58,937 nt of DNA from Moraxella sp. (GCA_030525705.1 JAUNEE010000003.1:1-58937); one strand, 5' to 3'; positions 32,991 through 42,640 are shown, counted from the first letter of the stretch. Notes: a model not told the origin generated them from the sequence alone. Numbers and translations are program-made.

Positions 32991-33422
32991 TTACACACCC
33001 TCCACATTAAGACCCATTGAACGTGCTGTACCTGCGATGGTTTTTACAGCCGCGTCAAGGTCAGCAGCGGTCAAATCGGCTTGCTTAGTCTTAACAATTT
33101 CTTCTAACTGAGCACGAGTTACTGTACCCACTTTGGTTTTATTTGGAACAGAAGACCCTTTCGCGATGCCTGCTGCTTTACGTAGCAATACCGCCGCTGG
33201 TGGTGACTTCATGATGAAGGTAAATGACTTATCGCTGTAAACAGTGATTTCTACAGGAATCGGCAAACCTGGTTCTAGGTTGGCAGACGCTGCGTTAAAC
33301 TCTTTACAGAACGCCATGATGTTCACACCTTTTTGACCCAAAGCAGGACCAATCGGTGGTGATGGGTTGGCTTTGCCCGCAGGCACTTGTAGCTTGATGT
33401 AGCCATCAATCTTCTTTGCCAT
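32991..33422 (-). CDS. rplK: Ribosomal protein L11
   Basis: The 143-residue protein sits at the base of the stalk and is needed for RelA activation and release-factor function. [27 protein letters not shown] is the thiostrepton-region signature (in two adjoining pieces), and [20 protein letters not shown] follows. The N-terminal lysines are the targets of PrmA, encoded at 5808-6734. Confidence 0.97.
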   Translation of the reverse strand: MAKKIDGYIKLQVPAGKANPSPPIGPALGQKGVNIMAFCKEFNAASANLEPGLPIPVEITVYSDKSFTFIMKSPPAAVLLRKAAGIAKGSSVPNKTKVGTVTRAQLEEIVKTKQADLTAADLDAAVKTIAGTARSMGLNVEGV

Positions 33423-33506
33423 GGATTTTCTCCTAATAGTGGGTACAAACGCTAAAATAGCTCCCCGTGATGCCCCGAAGGACGATACTGTCCGAAATGG
33501 ACTTGA

Positions 33507-34046
33507 TTAAATGGTTTTTTCCACTTTGGAAAATTCTAGTTCAACAGGTGTTGGGCGGTTGAAGACGCTGACGGTTAGGTGCAGCTTGGATTTCTCATAA
33601 TCCACTTTTTCCACCAAGCCTTTAAAGTCAGTAAATGGACCGTCAATTACCAGCACTTCTTCGCCTGGCTCAAATAGCGTCTTCGGACGAGGTGCATCAC
33701 CACCTTGGTTAATGCGGTTTAAAATGCGGTCAGCCTCAACCTTGCTAATCGGCGCAGGATTCTCTGGCGTACCACCGATAAAACCGTTAATATTCGGGCA
33801 ATTTTTCACCAAATGCCACGTTTCATCTGTCATGCTCATATTGATAAGCACATAACCCGGGAAAAGCTTACGTTCCGTGGTGCGTTTTTTGCCATCTTTC
33901 ATTTCGATGACTTCTTCGACAGGCACTAAAACCTCCCCGAAAAACTCACCCAGCTCGCTGCGTTTGATACGCTCATTAAGCGACCTTTGTACTTGTTTTT
34001 CATAGCCAGAAAACGCCTGAATGATATACCAACGCATTTCGCTCAT
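33507..34046 (-). CDS. nusG: Transcription termination/antitermination factor NusG
   Basis: The 179-residue factor binds RNA polymerase through its N-terminal NGN domain ([31 protein letters not shown]). Its C-terminal KOW domain ([20 protein letters not shown]) contacts Rho or S10. It lies between secE and rplK, as in E. coli. The ATG at 34046 gives the standard length within a few residues. Confidence 0.96.
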   Translation of the reverse strand: MSEMRWYIIQAFSGYEKQVQRSLNERIKRSELGEFFGEVLVPVEEVIEMKDGKKRTTERKLFPGYVLINMSMTDETWHLVKNCPNINGFIGGTPENPAPISKVEADRILNRINQGGDAPRPKTLFEPGEEVLVIDGPFTDFKGLVEKVDYEKSKLHLTVSVFNRPTPVELEFSKVEKTI

Positions 34047-34122
34047 ACTAACCCCAACTCAACAATAACGCCAAAAAGTCCATAAATCAATGAAGGCTCA
34101 GCAAATGCCAAGCCAAAAATAC

Positions 34123-34614
34123 TTAAGAGCCTAAAATAAAGCCCACAACATAATTAAAGAAATTATCTAATAGCCAAACAATGATACCTGCGATAATCGT
34201 CACCACAATCACCTGCCATGTGTAGGTGGTGGTTTCGTTTTTACTTGGCCATGTGATGCGTCGCAGTTCTATGCTTGCGTCTTTTAATAAGGTTTTAAAT
34301 GCCCCGCCTTGGTTGGTGAATGCCAAGCATAACAATGCTACAATCACCAAGCCCACCGTCATGCCCAAACGCACCCAAGTGTTATTGGCAGGTGCCCATA
34401 CAGCTGTTAAGTAATCTGGGGCAAGGGTTGCACTAATAAGGCAGAATACCGCCACGAGCCATAAGACAATGTCTTTGGCGGAGCGTTGCTTAGCGACTTC
34501 AACCACGCTTTCTTTTGAGACAACGACAGGATTTTGGCGTTTTTGCAGCATATCGCCAGCCATAGCTTTAGCGTCCGCTAACTTTTTTTCAAGCGTGTCT
34601 TTATTATCGCTCAT
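34123..34614 (-). CDS. secE: Preprotein translocase subunit SecE
   Basis: SecE stabilises SecY in the inner-membrane Sec channel. The 163-residue protein has a charged N-terminus and two extra membrane helices (about 45-95), as in enterics. The conserved amphipathic segment ELRRITWPSKNETTTYTWQV then leads into the essential C-terminal helix. I chose ATG 34614 (MSDNKDTLEKKL) rather than a TTG nine codons upstream. Confidence 0.94.
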   Translation of the reverse strand: MSDNKDTLEKKLADAKAMAGDMLQKRQNPVVVSKESVVEVAKQRSAKDIVLWLVAVFCLISATLAPDYLTAVWAPANNTWVRLGMTVGLVIVALLCLAFTNQGGAFKTLLKDASIELRRITWPSKNETTTYTWQVIVVTIIAGIIVWLLDNFFNYVVGFILGS

Positions 34615-34712
34615 GCTAAAAAATTGCCTTGAAAAAACCAAGCCTATAAGTCAATAGATAAGCTTTTTGGTGTGACAGAAGTGGTACGGTATGTTTTATA
34701 TACCTAAAAAGA

Positions 34713-34788
34713 TGGCAGGCGATGAGGGACTCGAACCCCCAACCTGCGGATTTGGAGTCCGCTGCTCTACCAATTGAGCCAATCGCCT
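34713..34788 (-). tRNA. tRNA-Trp (anticodon CCA)
   Basis: The minus strand folds into a 76-nt tRNA with acceptor stem AGGCGAT/ATCGCCT, a discriminator G and an encoded CCA tail. The anticodon loop CTCCAAA has anticodon CCA, and the T-loop is GGTTCGAGTCC. It lies 98 bp before secE, the classical trnW-secE-nusG arrangement. Confidence 0.96.
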
Positions 34789-34806
34789 AAGGTGTTAAGG
34801 ACTATT

Positions 34807-34834
34807 ATTATACCAGCATTTTTTTTAATTGCAA
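34807..34834 (-). promoter_or_regulatory. Predicted promoter for tRNA-Trp - secE - nusG
   Basis: On the minus strand TTGCAA (34829-34834), a 16-bp spacer and TATAAT (34807-34812) preceded by TGG lie 18 bp upstream of the tRNA 5' end. Confidence 0.65.
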
Positions 34835-34862
34835 CTTTTTTCTTATAAATTTCACATTTTTT

Positions 34863-36362
34863 CTAACGCAATCGTTGACGCAAGGCAAAATAACGCTCCG
34901 TCAGCACCAGCGGCAGTTTGTCTGGCGTGGACTGCAGCACATACACCCCTGACTTCGATTGCAATGCCGCCATCAAAAGCCGTGACACCGCCAAATGCTC
35001 AATCACCACCTGTTGCCGACACGCCTTTTGCCAATCTTGGGGAGCTTCATCCAAAGTCACAGCGATGTCACTTTCATATAAAGTCGCCACTAGCACCAGA
35101 TGTTTCGCTCTTAAAAGCTCTATGGCATGGCTTAGCTCCTCAAAGCTCTCACTTCTAGGACTGGTCAAAAGCACCACAAATGCCCGTCTTTTTTGGGTGG
35201 CGAGCAAGGTTTTTGCAGCGGATAGGTAATCAGGCATGAGCGTGGACGGCTTGATGTCAAAGCTTTTATCCACCAGCTCATTAAGCACACCCATGCCTTT
35301 TTTCGGCAAAACAAGGCGGTCATCAATGCCCGAAAAACTCATAAACCCCACAGAGTCCCCCGCCTTTAACGCCGCCTTGGATAAAGCGAGCATGGTGCTA
35401 AGCACGCCATCAAGGTGGCTGATTTTTTTCAAGGGTTCCAATGGGTCAATGTGAGCATGACGCATACGGCTTGAGCTGTCCACCATAAAAAACAGCGTCT
35501 GCTCTTTGTCGTCCTGAAACTCCCTACTCATCAAGCGTAACAGCCGTGAGGTGGCTTTCCAGTCCACTTCTCGTAGGCTGTCGCCTGTGCTGTAGCTGCG
35601 AATTTGGTGAAAATCCTGCCCCAGCCCTCGGCGTTTTTGTTTTAATTGCCCGTCCATGGTTGATTTGCCAGCTACAAGCGTCATTTGCTCAGGGTGGCTT
35701 AACTGAAAATCGGCGAACACTCGCACAGAAGATTGCCCTAAAATCTGTGATTCTGGCACATGATGGTATAGTTTTAATAACCCAAACCGCCCCACCAATG
35801 CCAAATATACCCCATCAAAAGAAAAACGCCCCCGCCCAAACGGCACAAGCTCATAATGAATGCCAAGCCCCGCCCCGCCATCATCTACCACCAGCTCATC
35901 AGCGGATAAACGCACAGGCAACGCCTCCGCCTTAGCATGGGCGAACAATCCGTCATTTAATAAAAAATGTGCGTTTTTCGGGGCGGTACTGGTACGACCC
36001 ACCAAAGTAACGACGCTCGGGCGGTGTGCTGAAAGGTTATGATTGAGTGTGCGTGTCCACGTCAAATCCTTTAAAAAAGACGAAAAAAACCGCCAGTGAT
36101 ACAGCCACACAAGCTCAAATAAAAACAGCCCAAACAGCCCAAGCACCACCGCCCACAGCACCCAGCCAATGCCTGATTCTGCCACAGAAAACAGTCCTTG
36201 ATACCCCAAAAACAACCGCACCAAATCCAAACACGCAAGCAAAGCCAGCCCCGAAAACAGAACCTTTTGCCCATGCACAGACAGCTGCGGCAGACAGGCA
36301 CTTAGTGCTTTTGGGAGCGTCTTTTTTAAGGTGTGTAAATTTAGCTTAGGTTCTGGGTGCAT
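34863..36362 (-). CDS. DUF58 domain protein (vWA-like partner of MoxR)
   Basis: The 499-residue protein has two membrane segments near the N-terminus (about 45-100), a beta-rich region and a DUF58 core. The core reads YSTGDSLREVDWKATSRLLRL, then LFFMVDSSSRM, a von Willebrand A-like metal site. DUF58 proteins are usually paired with MoxR ATPases, proposed to act in metal insertion, protein maturation or envelope stress. Its start overlaps moxR by 17 bp, and it is the last gene of the seven-gene operon. Its precise role is unknown. Confidence 0.82.
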   Translation of the reverse strand: MHPEPKLNLHTLKKTLPKALSACLPQLSVHGQKVLFSGLALLACLDLVRLFLGYQGLFSVAESGIGWVLWAVVLGLFGLFLFELVWLYHWRFFSSFLKDLTWTRTLNHNLSAHRPSVVTLVGRTSTAPKNAHFLLNDGLFAHAKAEALPVRLSADELVVDDGGAGLGIHYELVPFGRGRFSFDGVYLALVGRFGLLKLYHHVPESQILGQSSVRVFADFQLSHPEQMTLVAGKSTMDGQLKQKRRGLGQDFHQIRSYSTGDSLREVDWKATSRLLRLMSREFQDDKEQTLFFMVDSSSRMRHAHIDPLEPLKKISHLDGVLSTMLALSKAALKAGDSVGFMSFSGIDDRLVLPKKGMGVLNELVDKSFDIKPSTLMPDYLSAAKTLLATQKRRAFVVLLTSPRSESFEELSHAIELLRAKHLVLVATLYESDIAVTLDEAPQDWQKACRQQVVIEHLAVSRLLMAALQSKSGVYVLQSTPDKLPLVLTERYFALRQRLR

Positions 36363-37326
36363 GAACGCTGTCCAGTAAATTTGCTATGACGTCATCAACC
36401 CGATGACCCTCAATCAAATAATCCGCCGTCAAACGAATGCGATGACGCAAAACATCAAACGCCACAAAACGCACATCTTCAGGCACAACAAACGCTCGCC
36501 CCGAGCATAACGCATACGCCTTAGCAGCACGAATCAATGCCATGCCTGCACGGCTACCAGCACCGCTGTCAATGCCCATAAATTGCCGACTTTGTCTGAC
36601 AATATCCAAAGCATACGTCACCACCCGTTCATCAACCGTGATAAACGCCGCCAGCTTCTGTAGCTGCAAAAGCCGCTCAGGCGACAGCACCCCCGTTACC
36701 GCTGACAAATCCAGCCTATCTCCCACCCGCCCTGTGGTCTGGGCGATGAGCATGGCTTTTTCGTCTTCATACTCAGGATAATCCATAAAAATGTTCATCA
36801 AAAAGCGGTCAAGCTGTGCCTCAGGCAAGGGATACGTCCCCTCCTGCTCGATGGGGTTTTGGGTGGCGATACACAAAAAGGGTCTTGGCATATCATAAGT
36901 CGTCCCCTCGATGGTGACTTGCCCTTCTTGCATCACCTCCAACAGTGCCGACTGGGTCTTGGCGGGCGCACGGTTAATCTCATCCGCCAATAACAAATGA
37001 CAAAACACCGCCCCTTTTCTGGTGACCCATTGCCCTGTTTTCATGTCATATAACGTATGCCCAACCACGTCCGATGGCATAAGGTCTGGGGTAAACTGAA
37101 TCCGCCCAAACTCCCCTGTGACCGCCTTTGCCAAGGTTTTAACCAATAAGGTCTTACCAAGCCCCGGCACGCCCTCAAGCAAGACATGACCGCCCGCCAA
37201 AAGACATACGATGAGCTTATCAATCACCGCTGTTTGTCCCACCACCGCTTGAGCGATGGCACTTCTTAAGGCAGTGATGTCGGCATTAGCCGCAGGCAAA
37301 TAATCCGCCAGTTGTTTTGTTGTCAT
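36346..37326 (-). CDS. MoxR-family AAA+ ATPase
   Basis: The 326-residue ATPase has Walker A GVPGLGKT (53-60 region), Walker B LLLADEIN (111-118) and EVMQEGQVTIEGTTYDMPRPF. The sensor region CIATQNPIEQEGTYPLPEAQLDRF is the MoxR signature (given here in family order), and a C-terminal lid follows. MoxR proteins are chaperone-like ATPases that work with vWA/DUF58 partners; the DUF58 gene overlaps it. A 56-bp gap separates it from the upstream DUF4350 gene, the only real spacing in the operon. Confidence 0.9.
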   Translation of the reverse strand: MTTKQLADYLPAANADITALRSAIAQAVVGQTAVIDKLIVCLLAGGHVLLEGVPGLGKTLLVKTLAKAVTGEFGRIQFTPDLMPSDVVGHTLYDMKTGQWVTRKGAVFCHLLLADEINRAPAKTQSALLEVMQEGQVTIEGTTYDMPRPFLCIATQNPIEQEGTYPLPEAQLDRFLMNIFMDYPEYEDEKAMLIAQTTGRVGDRLDLSAVTGVLSPERLLQLQKLAAFITVDERVVTYALDIVRQSRQFMGIDSGAGSRAGMALIRAAKAYALCSGRAFVVPEDVRFVAFDVLRHRIRLTADYLIEGHRVDDVIANLLDSVHAPRT

Positions 37327-37382
37327 AATGCACCTTAGTTTATGTTACTCAATTCATATCCCAACCAATGCCCGCACAAGCC

Positions 37383-38867
37383 CTAACGTAGCTGCCCAAA
37401 CACCCGCATAAAATCCTGACACACCATCAAAAACTCACTTTGGCTCTGCCATGTGCCAAACAAGGCATTCTCCACCACAGACACGGGCAATGTCAGCATT
37501 TGGGCGATGGCGTGGCTGTGTTCAGGGCTTGGCTTGGACGCAGTGTTTAAACTTGGATATTTTAGATGGATTTTTTCAAAAAGCCGCTCACGGTTGGTAC
37601 GCATGAGTGCCTCGACTTGGTCGCTCGCCCACAGATACTGCCCCACATACTCAAAATACGCCAAAAGATTCTCGCTCTCGTCACTCACCACCTCACGCAC
37701 AGGCGTGAATTTTCTCGGCAAAGACAACCCCATCCCCAACACAAAAACCAACAACGCCCCCATAAAAAACGGCAAATGCTCCCACAATGTCGAGATAAAA
37801 TTCTCGCTTTTTAACCTAGGAACCAGCCACACCTCCGTGGCGTCTTGGCTAAGGTGGCTTAACAGATAGGCATGGTCGGCGGTACTAATCCCACCTTGAT
37901 AATCCACCCCAAAAAACAAATTCCCACGCAAATACCGCCAAAGACGAGACGCCTGCTCCGTCTCCTTCTTTGACGCTTCTGGCTCAAAGCCCATCGGCAA
38001 AGGATTCACCCACAACGCCTGATGCGTTAGCACCGTCAGCCGTCCTTGCCCATAATCACTATCAAAAATCAGCCGTTCTGGTTGGTAGCTGTTGTAGTTT
38101 TTTTGACTTTCTTCTAAAAATACCAAAAGCTTGGACGCCTGCCCGATGTCCAGCTCAGAAAACGACTCAGATAAATGCGTTCTGTCAATCACGCCCTCGC
38201 CTCTCGTCTTGTCGTATCGCACAGCTTGGTAGTCTCGTGCCACCGCCTCTGGGTGCATAGACAAAAAACGACTGGCGTTTAGCTTGCCTGCCACCGGGTC
38301 ATCAACAATCAACAGCTGTCCATCGGGCAGTCTAAGCGGCACAAGATAGGTATTAAAGTCATTATTCACCTCGATGCTGTCTGACTCGGCATAAATACCC
38401 AGTTTTATGAGCAGTGGATTTTCCTTGCGGGTGTAGTTTTGCCAGTCGTCATTTGCGGTGTCAAATACCCCCGTTTCATGCTCATACTGGTCATTTGAAT
38501 ACACCACCAAATGCCCGCCTGCCTGCACCCAGCGAATAATCCCCTCAAGATGGCTTGCCTGCGGTGTATCCATGTGGGTTAAAATGACAAGCTTCCCCTT
38601 GGCGTTTTTTGTGTCTTGCCATAGCTGTTTTAGTTTCAGACTGCTGGTTTCTTGGGTGAGTACTGTGACCTGTTTGCCTTGGGTGGTTAGTAGCAGATTG
38701 GCGGCAGAAAACGGGCTTTCCTTGGCGGTGGCATTGGGGCGGTAGCGGGTATCACTCACGACTTTTTCATGGCTATAAAAAAACCACACCAAAAACGCAA
38801 TGACACAAAACAGCCCAATATAAAACAGTATTTTTACTGTGTGGTCGTTATTTTTTCTGTCAATCAT
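37383..38867 (-). CDS. DUF4350 domain membrane protein
   Basis: The 494-residue protein has one N-terminal membrane helix (about 11-29), then a GATase-like DUF4350 domain. NLLLTTQGKQVTVLTQETSSLKL and GKLVILTHMDTP lead to WVQAGGHLVVYSND. A second membrane helix follows at about 365-385, before a cytoplasmic helical tail. ATG 38867 is chosen because it gives MIDRKNNDHTVK directly before the helix and overlaps the DUF4129 stop by only 8 bp; a start 49 codons earlier would run through that gene. The domain accompanies MoxR operons; its function is unknown. Confidence 0.75.
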   Translation of the reverse strand: MIDRKNNDHTVKILFYIGLFCVIAFLVWFFYSHEKVVSDTRYRPNATAKESPFSAANLLLTTQGKQVTVLTQETSSLKLKQLWQDTKNAKGKLVILTHMDTPQASHLEGIIRWVQAGGHLVVYSNDQYEHETGVFDTANDDWQNYTRKENPLLIKLGIYAESDSIEVNNDFNTYLVPLRLPDGQLLIVDDPVAGKLNASRFLSMHPEAVARDYQAVRYDKTRGEGVIDRTHLSESFSELDIGQASKLLVFLEESQKNYNSYQPERLIFDSDYGQGRLTVLTHQALWVNPLPMGFEPEASKKETEQASRLWRYLRGNLFFGVDYQGGISTADHAYLLSHLSQDATEVWLVPRLKSENFISTLWEHLPFFMGALLVFVLGMGLSLPRKFTPVREVVSDESENLLAYFEYVGQYLWASDQVEALMRTNRERLFEKIHLKYPSLNTASKPSPEHSHAIAQMLTLPVSVVENALFGTWQSQSEFLMVCQDFMRVFGQLR

Positions 38868-39678
38868 CGCCCCGTCCTTGTTTGCCAAACGTCTGCCAAA
38901 GCGGCAGCAGTGCCAGCATACGCTTTGTATAGACTTTCGGCGACTGTTTGCCATAGGCGGTGGCTTGCCATAAGAACACCAGCTCATCGAAAAAAGCCTG
39001 TTCATTTTTTTCAAGCTGGGCGGCTTTTTTTAATAAGGCTTGGCACTGTGCCTCGGTTTGGCTTTTTTTAATGGGCAACTGATGCGTCAGCGACAACCGC
39101 CTTAAACTCCCACGGTACAAAAGCGATAACCCCGCCACATACGCCCCCCGCCCGAACAATTCCGCCACCGCCGCACTGATGGCGTCATCATCGGGCAAAT
39201 CCGCCAAAGTGTCCGCCTCGGGTGAAACTTGATAGGTCGTCAAGGATTTTTTATTAAATTTAGGCAAAATCTGCCCGAACGCCCCTCTATGACGGTACAA
39301 CCACGCCATAAACGCCAATAACAGCAAAACCAGCAGCACCTTGCCCACCACCCCAATCACCGAAGCAATGTTATGCAAAATATCCACCACCCGCCGAAAA
39401 AACGCCGCCCACGATTCATCAAGCGGTTCTAGCGGTCTGTCGGGCGTCTCTTCGCTACGTTTTTTTACCCAATGCTCGCTGGTGTAGCTGTCGCTATAGG
39501 CGGGGCTTCTTAACAATGCCTCAAACTCTGCCTTAAACGCTGCAGGGTCATCGGCAGAATCAAGGACGACTAGGGCAAGAGACTCTGACTGCATGGTCTG
39601 GGTGGCATACGTCACGCTTGGGCATGACACCCCCAAACCAAGTACAACCACCAGCACTCGAAAGGAGAATCCACTCAT
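38860..39678 (-). CDS. DUF4129 domain membrane protein
   Basis: The 272-residue protein has a signal peptide (residues 1-26, ending VTYATQ), a periplasmic region rich in Asp/Ala/Glu, and a membrane helix (about 117-137). A cytoplasmic DUF4129-like C-terminus follows, with AVAELFGRGAYVAGLSLLYR and SLRRLSL. This C-terminus occurs fused to transglutaminase-like proteins and in MoxR operons. It overlaps the upstream gene by 4 bp. Confidence 0.7.
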   Translation of the reverse strand: MSGFSFRVLVVVLGLGVSCPSVTYATQTMQSESLALVVLDSADDPAAFKAEFEALLRSPAYSDSYTSEHWVKKRSEETPDRPLEPLDESWAAFFRRVVDILHNIASVIGVVGKVLLVLLLLAFMAWLYRHRGAFGQILPKFNKKSLTTYQVSPEADTLADLPDDDAISAAVAELFGRGAYVAGLSLLYRGSLRRLSLTHQLPIKKSQTEAQCQALLKKAAQLEKNEQAFFDELVFLWQATAYGKQSPKVYTKRMLALLPLWQTFGKQGRGDD

Positions 39679-40493
39679 GACCGCCCCGCTTTGTGGGTGA
39701 TTTGGGCGTCTTGGTAACGGCTTGCCATTTGCCTAAATAACAGCTCAATCTCCCAGCCCTCAAGCAAGCTACGGCGACACACATACAAAGCGAACGCACT
39801 CGCCACAAAAAACGGCGTCATCGCCCCAACCACCCCCACATACAGCCCCACAATGAGCAAAAACAACCACCACGGCAGATAACCCGTCTCAAAGTAGCTT
39901 TGCCATGGCACATCTGCCTGACCTACATTAAACGGTGAAAACTCCACCATCAACACAAATAAGCCGAAAAACAACAGCCACTCCACCGCCATAAATGTCA
40001 ACCAATGCCGAAGACCTGCATTCGCTTGCCCTCGAGCCAGCAAGGACAAGCGGGCATTGATCGCCCGTTTTTGACGCTGATTTTCTAGCACATATACCGC
40101 CGCCGCCAAAATCCGTCGACCGCCAAGCCGATGTCTCAAAGAGAACCTCCACCAAGCCCCATAAGGCACGCCAAGGCTTTTTAAGGTGATTTTTTTCGGG
40201 ACGTGGGCGTCATTGAACAGTTTTTGACTTAAAAACCACAATAAAGACAACTCATAATAAGGGCGGGTCAAAAACAGCACAAACCACATAAAAAACACCC
40301 AGTTCTCGCTTATCATGCCATCACGCTGCTCAAATAGACCCACCAGAAAAAACAAAAGCAAAAACGCCCAAGCCGACAAAAACCACAGCGTCACCAATGG
40401 CACATACCATGCCCGTGCCATTGCCATACCAAGGTCTAACGCTTGGTCGGGGCTTAAGGGGCGGACACGTGCAGTCAGCCTATCAATCCTCAT
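39675..40493 (-). CDS. Multi-pass membrane protein of the MoxR operon
   Basis: This 272-residue protein is not recognised by name. It has four or more hydrophobic segments (about 32-55, 65-85, 160-185, 205-245), a central basic region (WRFSLRHRLGGRRILAAAVY) and ends in a polar tail. ATG 40493 follows GGGGGA and overlaps the SpoIIM-like gene by 11 bp; the GTG five codons earlier is less likely. The position between SpoIIM-like and DUF4129 genes is a conserved slot in such operons, so it is probably part of the same envelope complex. Confidence 0.65.
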   Translation of the reverse strand: MRIDRLTARVRPLSPDQALDLGMAMARAWYVPLVTLWFLSAWAFLLLFFLVGLFEQRDGMISENWVFFMWFVLFLTRPYYELSLLWFLSQKLFNDAHVPKKITLKSLGVPYGAWWRFSLRHRLGGRRILAAAVYVLENQRQKRAINARLSLLARGQANAGLRHWLTFMAVEWLLFFGLFVLMVEFSPFNVGQADVPWQSYFETGYLPWWLFLLIVGLYVGVVGAMTPFFVASAFALYVCRRSLLEGWEIELLFRQMASRYQDAQITHKAGRS

Positions 40494-41490
40494 ACGTCCC
40501 CCGACCACAAAACAGCAAGTACCACGCCACCAACGCCCACAGCCCAGCTGCTACGGCATATTTGACCGCATTCGGGATATAAGTCTGAGATGACCAAAAC
40601 GCCTCAATGAACGCCGCAATGAACGTCATCAAAGCCGCCCCAAGCAAAAGCCGAATGCTCTCACGCCCCGCCACCAAAAACGCCGCCCGACGCCCATAGG
40701 GTGCAGGTGCGATGAGTGGCACAGCAAGCTTTAATCCCGCCATCGCCGCAATCACAAGCCCCGTCAACTCAAACGAGCCATGCCCCGCCACGAACGACCA
40801 AAACGTCCCGCCCGAGCCAAAACCCGTCAAATGCCCTGCCACCGCCCCAATCACCACGCCATTATACAACGTTACAAACAGCGTCCCAATCCCAAAAAAC
40901 AGCCCCGAGGCATACACCTGAAAATCAATGCCGACATTGTTTTTTACATAATGCCCGAACATCATCAAATCCGTGGCAGACGTACGCTCTCGCCCAATTC
41001 TATCCGCACTCGGGTCGTACATGCTTTCCATGGACGCCACCTCGCCAGATGGCATCACCGCATAAATCAGTTCATCATTCAAATAACACGCCACACCCAT
41101 CAATACACACGGCACATAAAACACCAAAGTACACAGCCAAAATAACCGTGCGTGGTCTCTGACCGCTTGGGGGAATTCTTGGAGGACGAATGCCAAAAAC
41201 TGCCTGCGGTCGCTTTTTTTGCTCTGGTAAATCAGCCGATGACCCAGCAGTACCCGCTCATGCAATGCTTCTGTTAGCTTGGGACTGTAGTTTCTTTGAC
41301 GCGCTAAAGCATAATGCTCACAAATCTGCCGATACAGCACCACCAGAGGATAGCCTTGATGGGTTTTCTTTGATAAAAATCGCTGACCGCCCGTCATAGC
41401 ATTTTCTTGACACAGCTCATCAAACGCCTGCCACAGCGGTTCATAACGCGCAACAAAGGCGGCTTGCTTTACATAACCAGAACGCTTCAT
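40483..41490 (-). CDS. SpoIIM-like (stage II sporulation M family) membrane protein
   Basis: The 335-residue protein has a cytoplasmic helical N-terminus (about 1-110) and then five or so membrane segments. These include FYVPCVLMGVACYL, VYASGLFFGIGTLFVTLYNGVV and ELTGLVIAAMAGLKLAVPLI, the last with the GHGSFELTGLVIA motif typical of SpoIIM-family proteins outside spore formers. This organism group does not sporulate, so the role is in the membrane operon, not sporulation. It overlaps both neighbours. Confidence 0.82.
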   Translation of the reverse strand: MKRSGYVKQAAFVARYEPLWQAFDELCQENAMTGGQRFLSKKTHQGYPLVVLYRQICEHYALARQRNYSPKLTEALHERVLLGHRLIYQSKKSDRRQFLAFVLQEFPQAVRDHARLFWLCTLVFYVPCVLMGVACYLNDELIYAVMPSGEVASMESMYDPSADRIGRERTSATDLMMFGHYVKNNVGIDFQVYASGLFFGIGTLFVTLYNGVVIGAVAGHLTGFGSGGTFWSFVAGHGSFELTGLVIAAMAGLKLAVPLIAPAPYGRRAAFLVAGRESIRLLLGAALMTFIAAFIEAFWSSQTYIPNAVKYAVAAGLWALVAWYLLFCGRGTYED

Positions 41491-42182
41491 GAACGCTCCT
41501 TGTGCGAAGTGGCGTCACCGATGATGGTCTGAGCATAACCCAAGATGGCTTGGCTGGGGTTTTGGTCTTTTGTTAGCGGGCTTAAAATTTTGGCAAGTTC
41601 TTGCCGTCTTGCCACGGGCAAATCCTCATAACGCTCAGCAAAGGACAGCACCGCCTGCTGCTCCTCTAAGCTTAGCACCATCGGCAAAGGCACGGGCGGC
41701 TCATCGCTCATCGGGCGGTCTGTCGCCCTTTGTGCAACATAAACCACCATCGTCCCCGCCACGTGGTCGCCCAGTCGTTTGGCATTGCCACTAAATAACA
41801 TACTCACAATCCCTGCAAAAAACCCAAACGGCAAAAAATCCGCCGCAAGCAAAAGATTTCTCACCATGGACGCCTGCCAGCCAATCGGCATACCGTTATC
41901 CATGCATACGCGTATTTTAAATATCCGCTTTCCGATGGTCTGCCCACCCCACAGCACCTCGAACAGCACAGGATACAGCCACACCACGAAAAAATACGCC
42001 AGCATGGACAGCCCGTAGCCCACTTCCTTAAAAAAAGAAAACACAAACAAAAGCAACAAACACAGAAAAAACCGCAACAAAAAATCAACCAGCCACGCAA
42101 AACCACGCACGACAACGCCCGCAGGTATCAGCGTCAGCAAGATACCCTCGGGTGTTTGGTGTTGTGTGCTGTTATCTATCAT
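41487..42182 (-). CDS. RDD-family membrane protein
   Basis: The 231-residue protein is the first gene of the operon. The RDD domain covers about 20-150, with AWLVDFLLRFFLCLLL (Arg and the two Asp-type positions), LYPVLFEVLWGGQTIGKRIFKIRV and NAKRLGDHVAGTMVV. A cytoplasmic tail of about 75 residues follows. RDD proteins are small membrane proteins of mostly unknown function, sometimes linked to transport or sodium tolerance. Its stop overlaps the next gene by 4 bp. Confidence 0.82.
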   Translation of the reverse strand: MIDNSTQHQTPEGILLTLIPAGVVVRGFAWLVDFLLRFFLCLLLLFVFSFFKEVGYGLSMLAYFFVVWLYPVLFEVLWGGQTIGKRIFKIRVCMDNGMPIGWQASMVRNLLLAADFLPFGFFAGIVSMLFSGNAKRLGDHVAGTMVVYVAQRATDRPMSDEPPVPLPMVLSLEEQQAVLSFAERYEDLPVARRQELAKILSPLTKDQNPSQAILGYAQTIIGDATSHKERS

Positions 42183-42233
42183 ATCAATGTAAGTCGCCCT
42201 GCGTTATTGTTCGGTAGGATTTTTATTAAGTGA

Positions 42234-42245
42234 CGCATTGTAGCA
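42234..42245 (-). promoter_or_regulatory. Candidate extended -10 for the MoxR operon
   Basis: TGCTACAAT on the minus strand (TACAAT at 42237-42242) lies 55 bp upstream of the RDD gene. No good -35 is visible. Confidence 0.3.
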
Positions 42246-42375
42246 CAAGTTTTGGGGATTTGTGGGGAAATTCTTTTAAAAAAAGAGCGGGAATGACAAG
42301 GTTAAAGCCATTTGACTTTTTTAAAGAATATCCCTACAGTGCCATAACAATGTAATGACAAATTGGAGAAAAATA

Positions 42376-42640
42376 ATGGCTTCTTAGACCACAATGCATC
42401 AATTTCGCATTGACGCCCAAGAAAAACAAGAAGTTTTTGAGATTTTTGACGAGCTTGGCATTAAACCGTCCCAAGCCATTAAGCTGTTTTTTTCGCCAAG
42501 TCAAAGAAACCCGCTCCATTCCGTTTGATATCAAACTTCCCAATAAAGACACGCTTGACACCCTAGAAAAAGTCAAACAAGGCAAAGGATTGACCGTTTG
42601 CAAAAATGCCGATGAGTTATTTGACAAATTTGGCATTTAA
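42376..42640 (+). pseudogene. Decayed DinJ/RelB-type antitoxin
   Basis: A GGAG box precedes ATG 42376. The frame then meets a TAG at 42385-42387, resumes as MHQFRIDAQEKQEVFEIFDE with LGIKPSQAIKLFF (a RelB/DinJ-like DNA-binding half), and runs into a seven-T tract at 42487-42493. Removing one T restores RQVKETRSIPFDIKLPN and so on to TAA 42640. That gives one nonsense codon and one frameshift. The remains align in layout with the intact antitoxin at 58042-58314. A T-tract switch (phase variation) cannot by itself repair it because of the nonsense codon. Confidence 0.75.

Noticed and set aside
34616..34641. TTG at 34641 as the secE start
   Set aside because: It adds nine unconserved residues, while ATG 34614 begins a typical SecE N-terminus.
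40716..41162. 148-codon open frame antisense to the SpoIIM-like gene
   Set aside because: Gln/Pro/His-rich translation typical of reverse-strand shadows.
42376..42640. Phase-variable antitoxin controlled by the seven-T tract
   Set aside because: An in-frame TAG at 42385-42387 and broken toxin frames would remain after any T-tract change.
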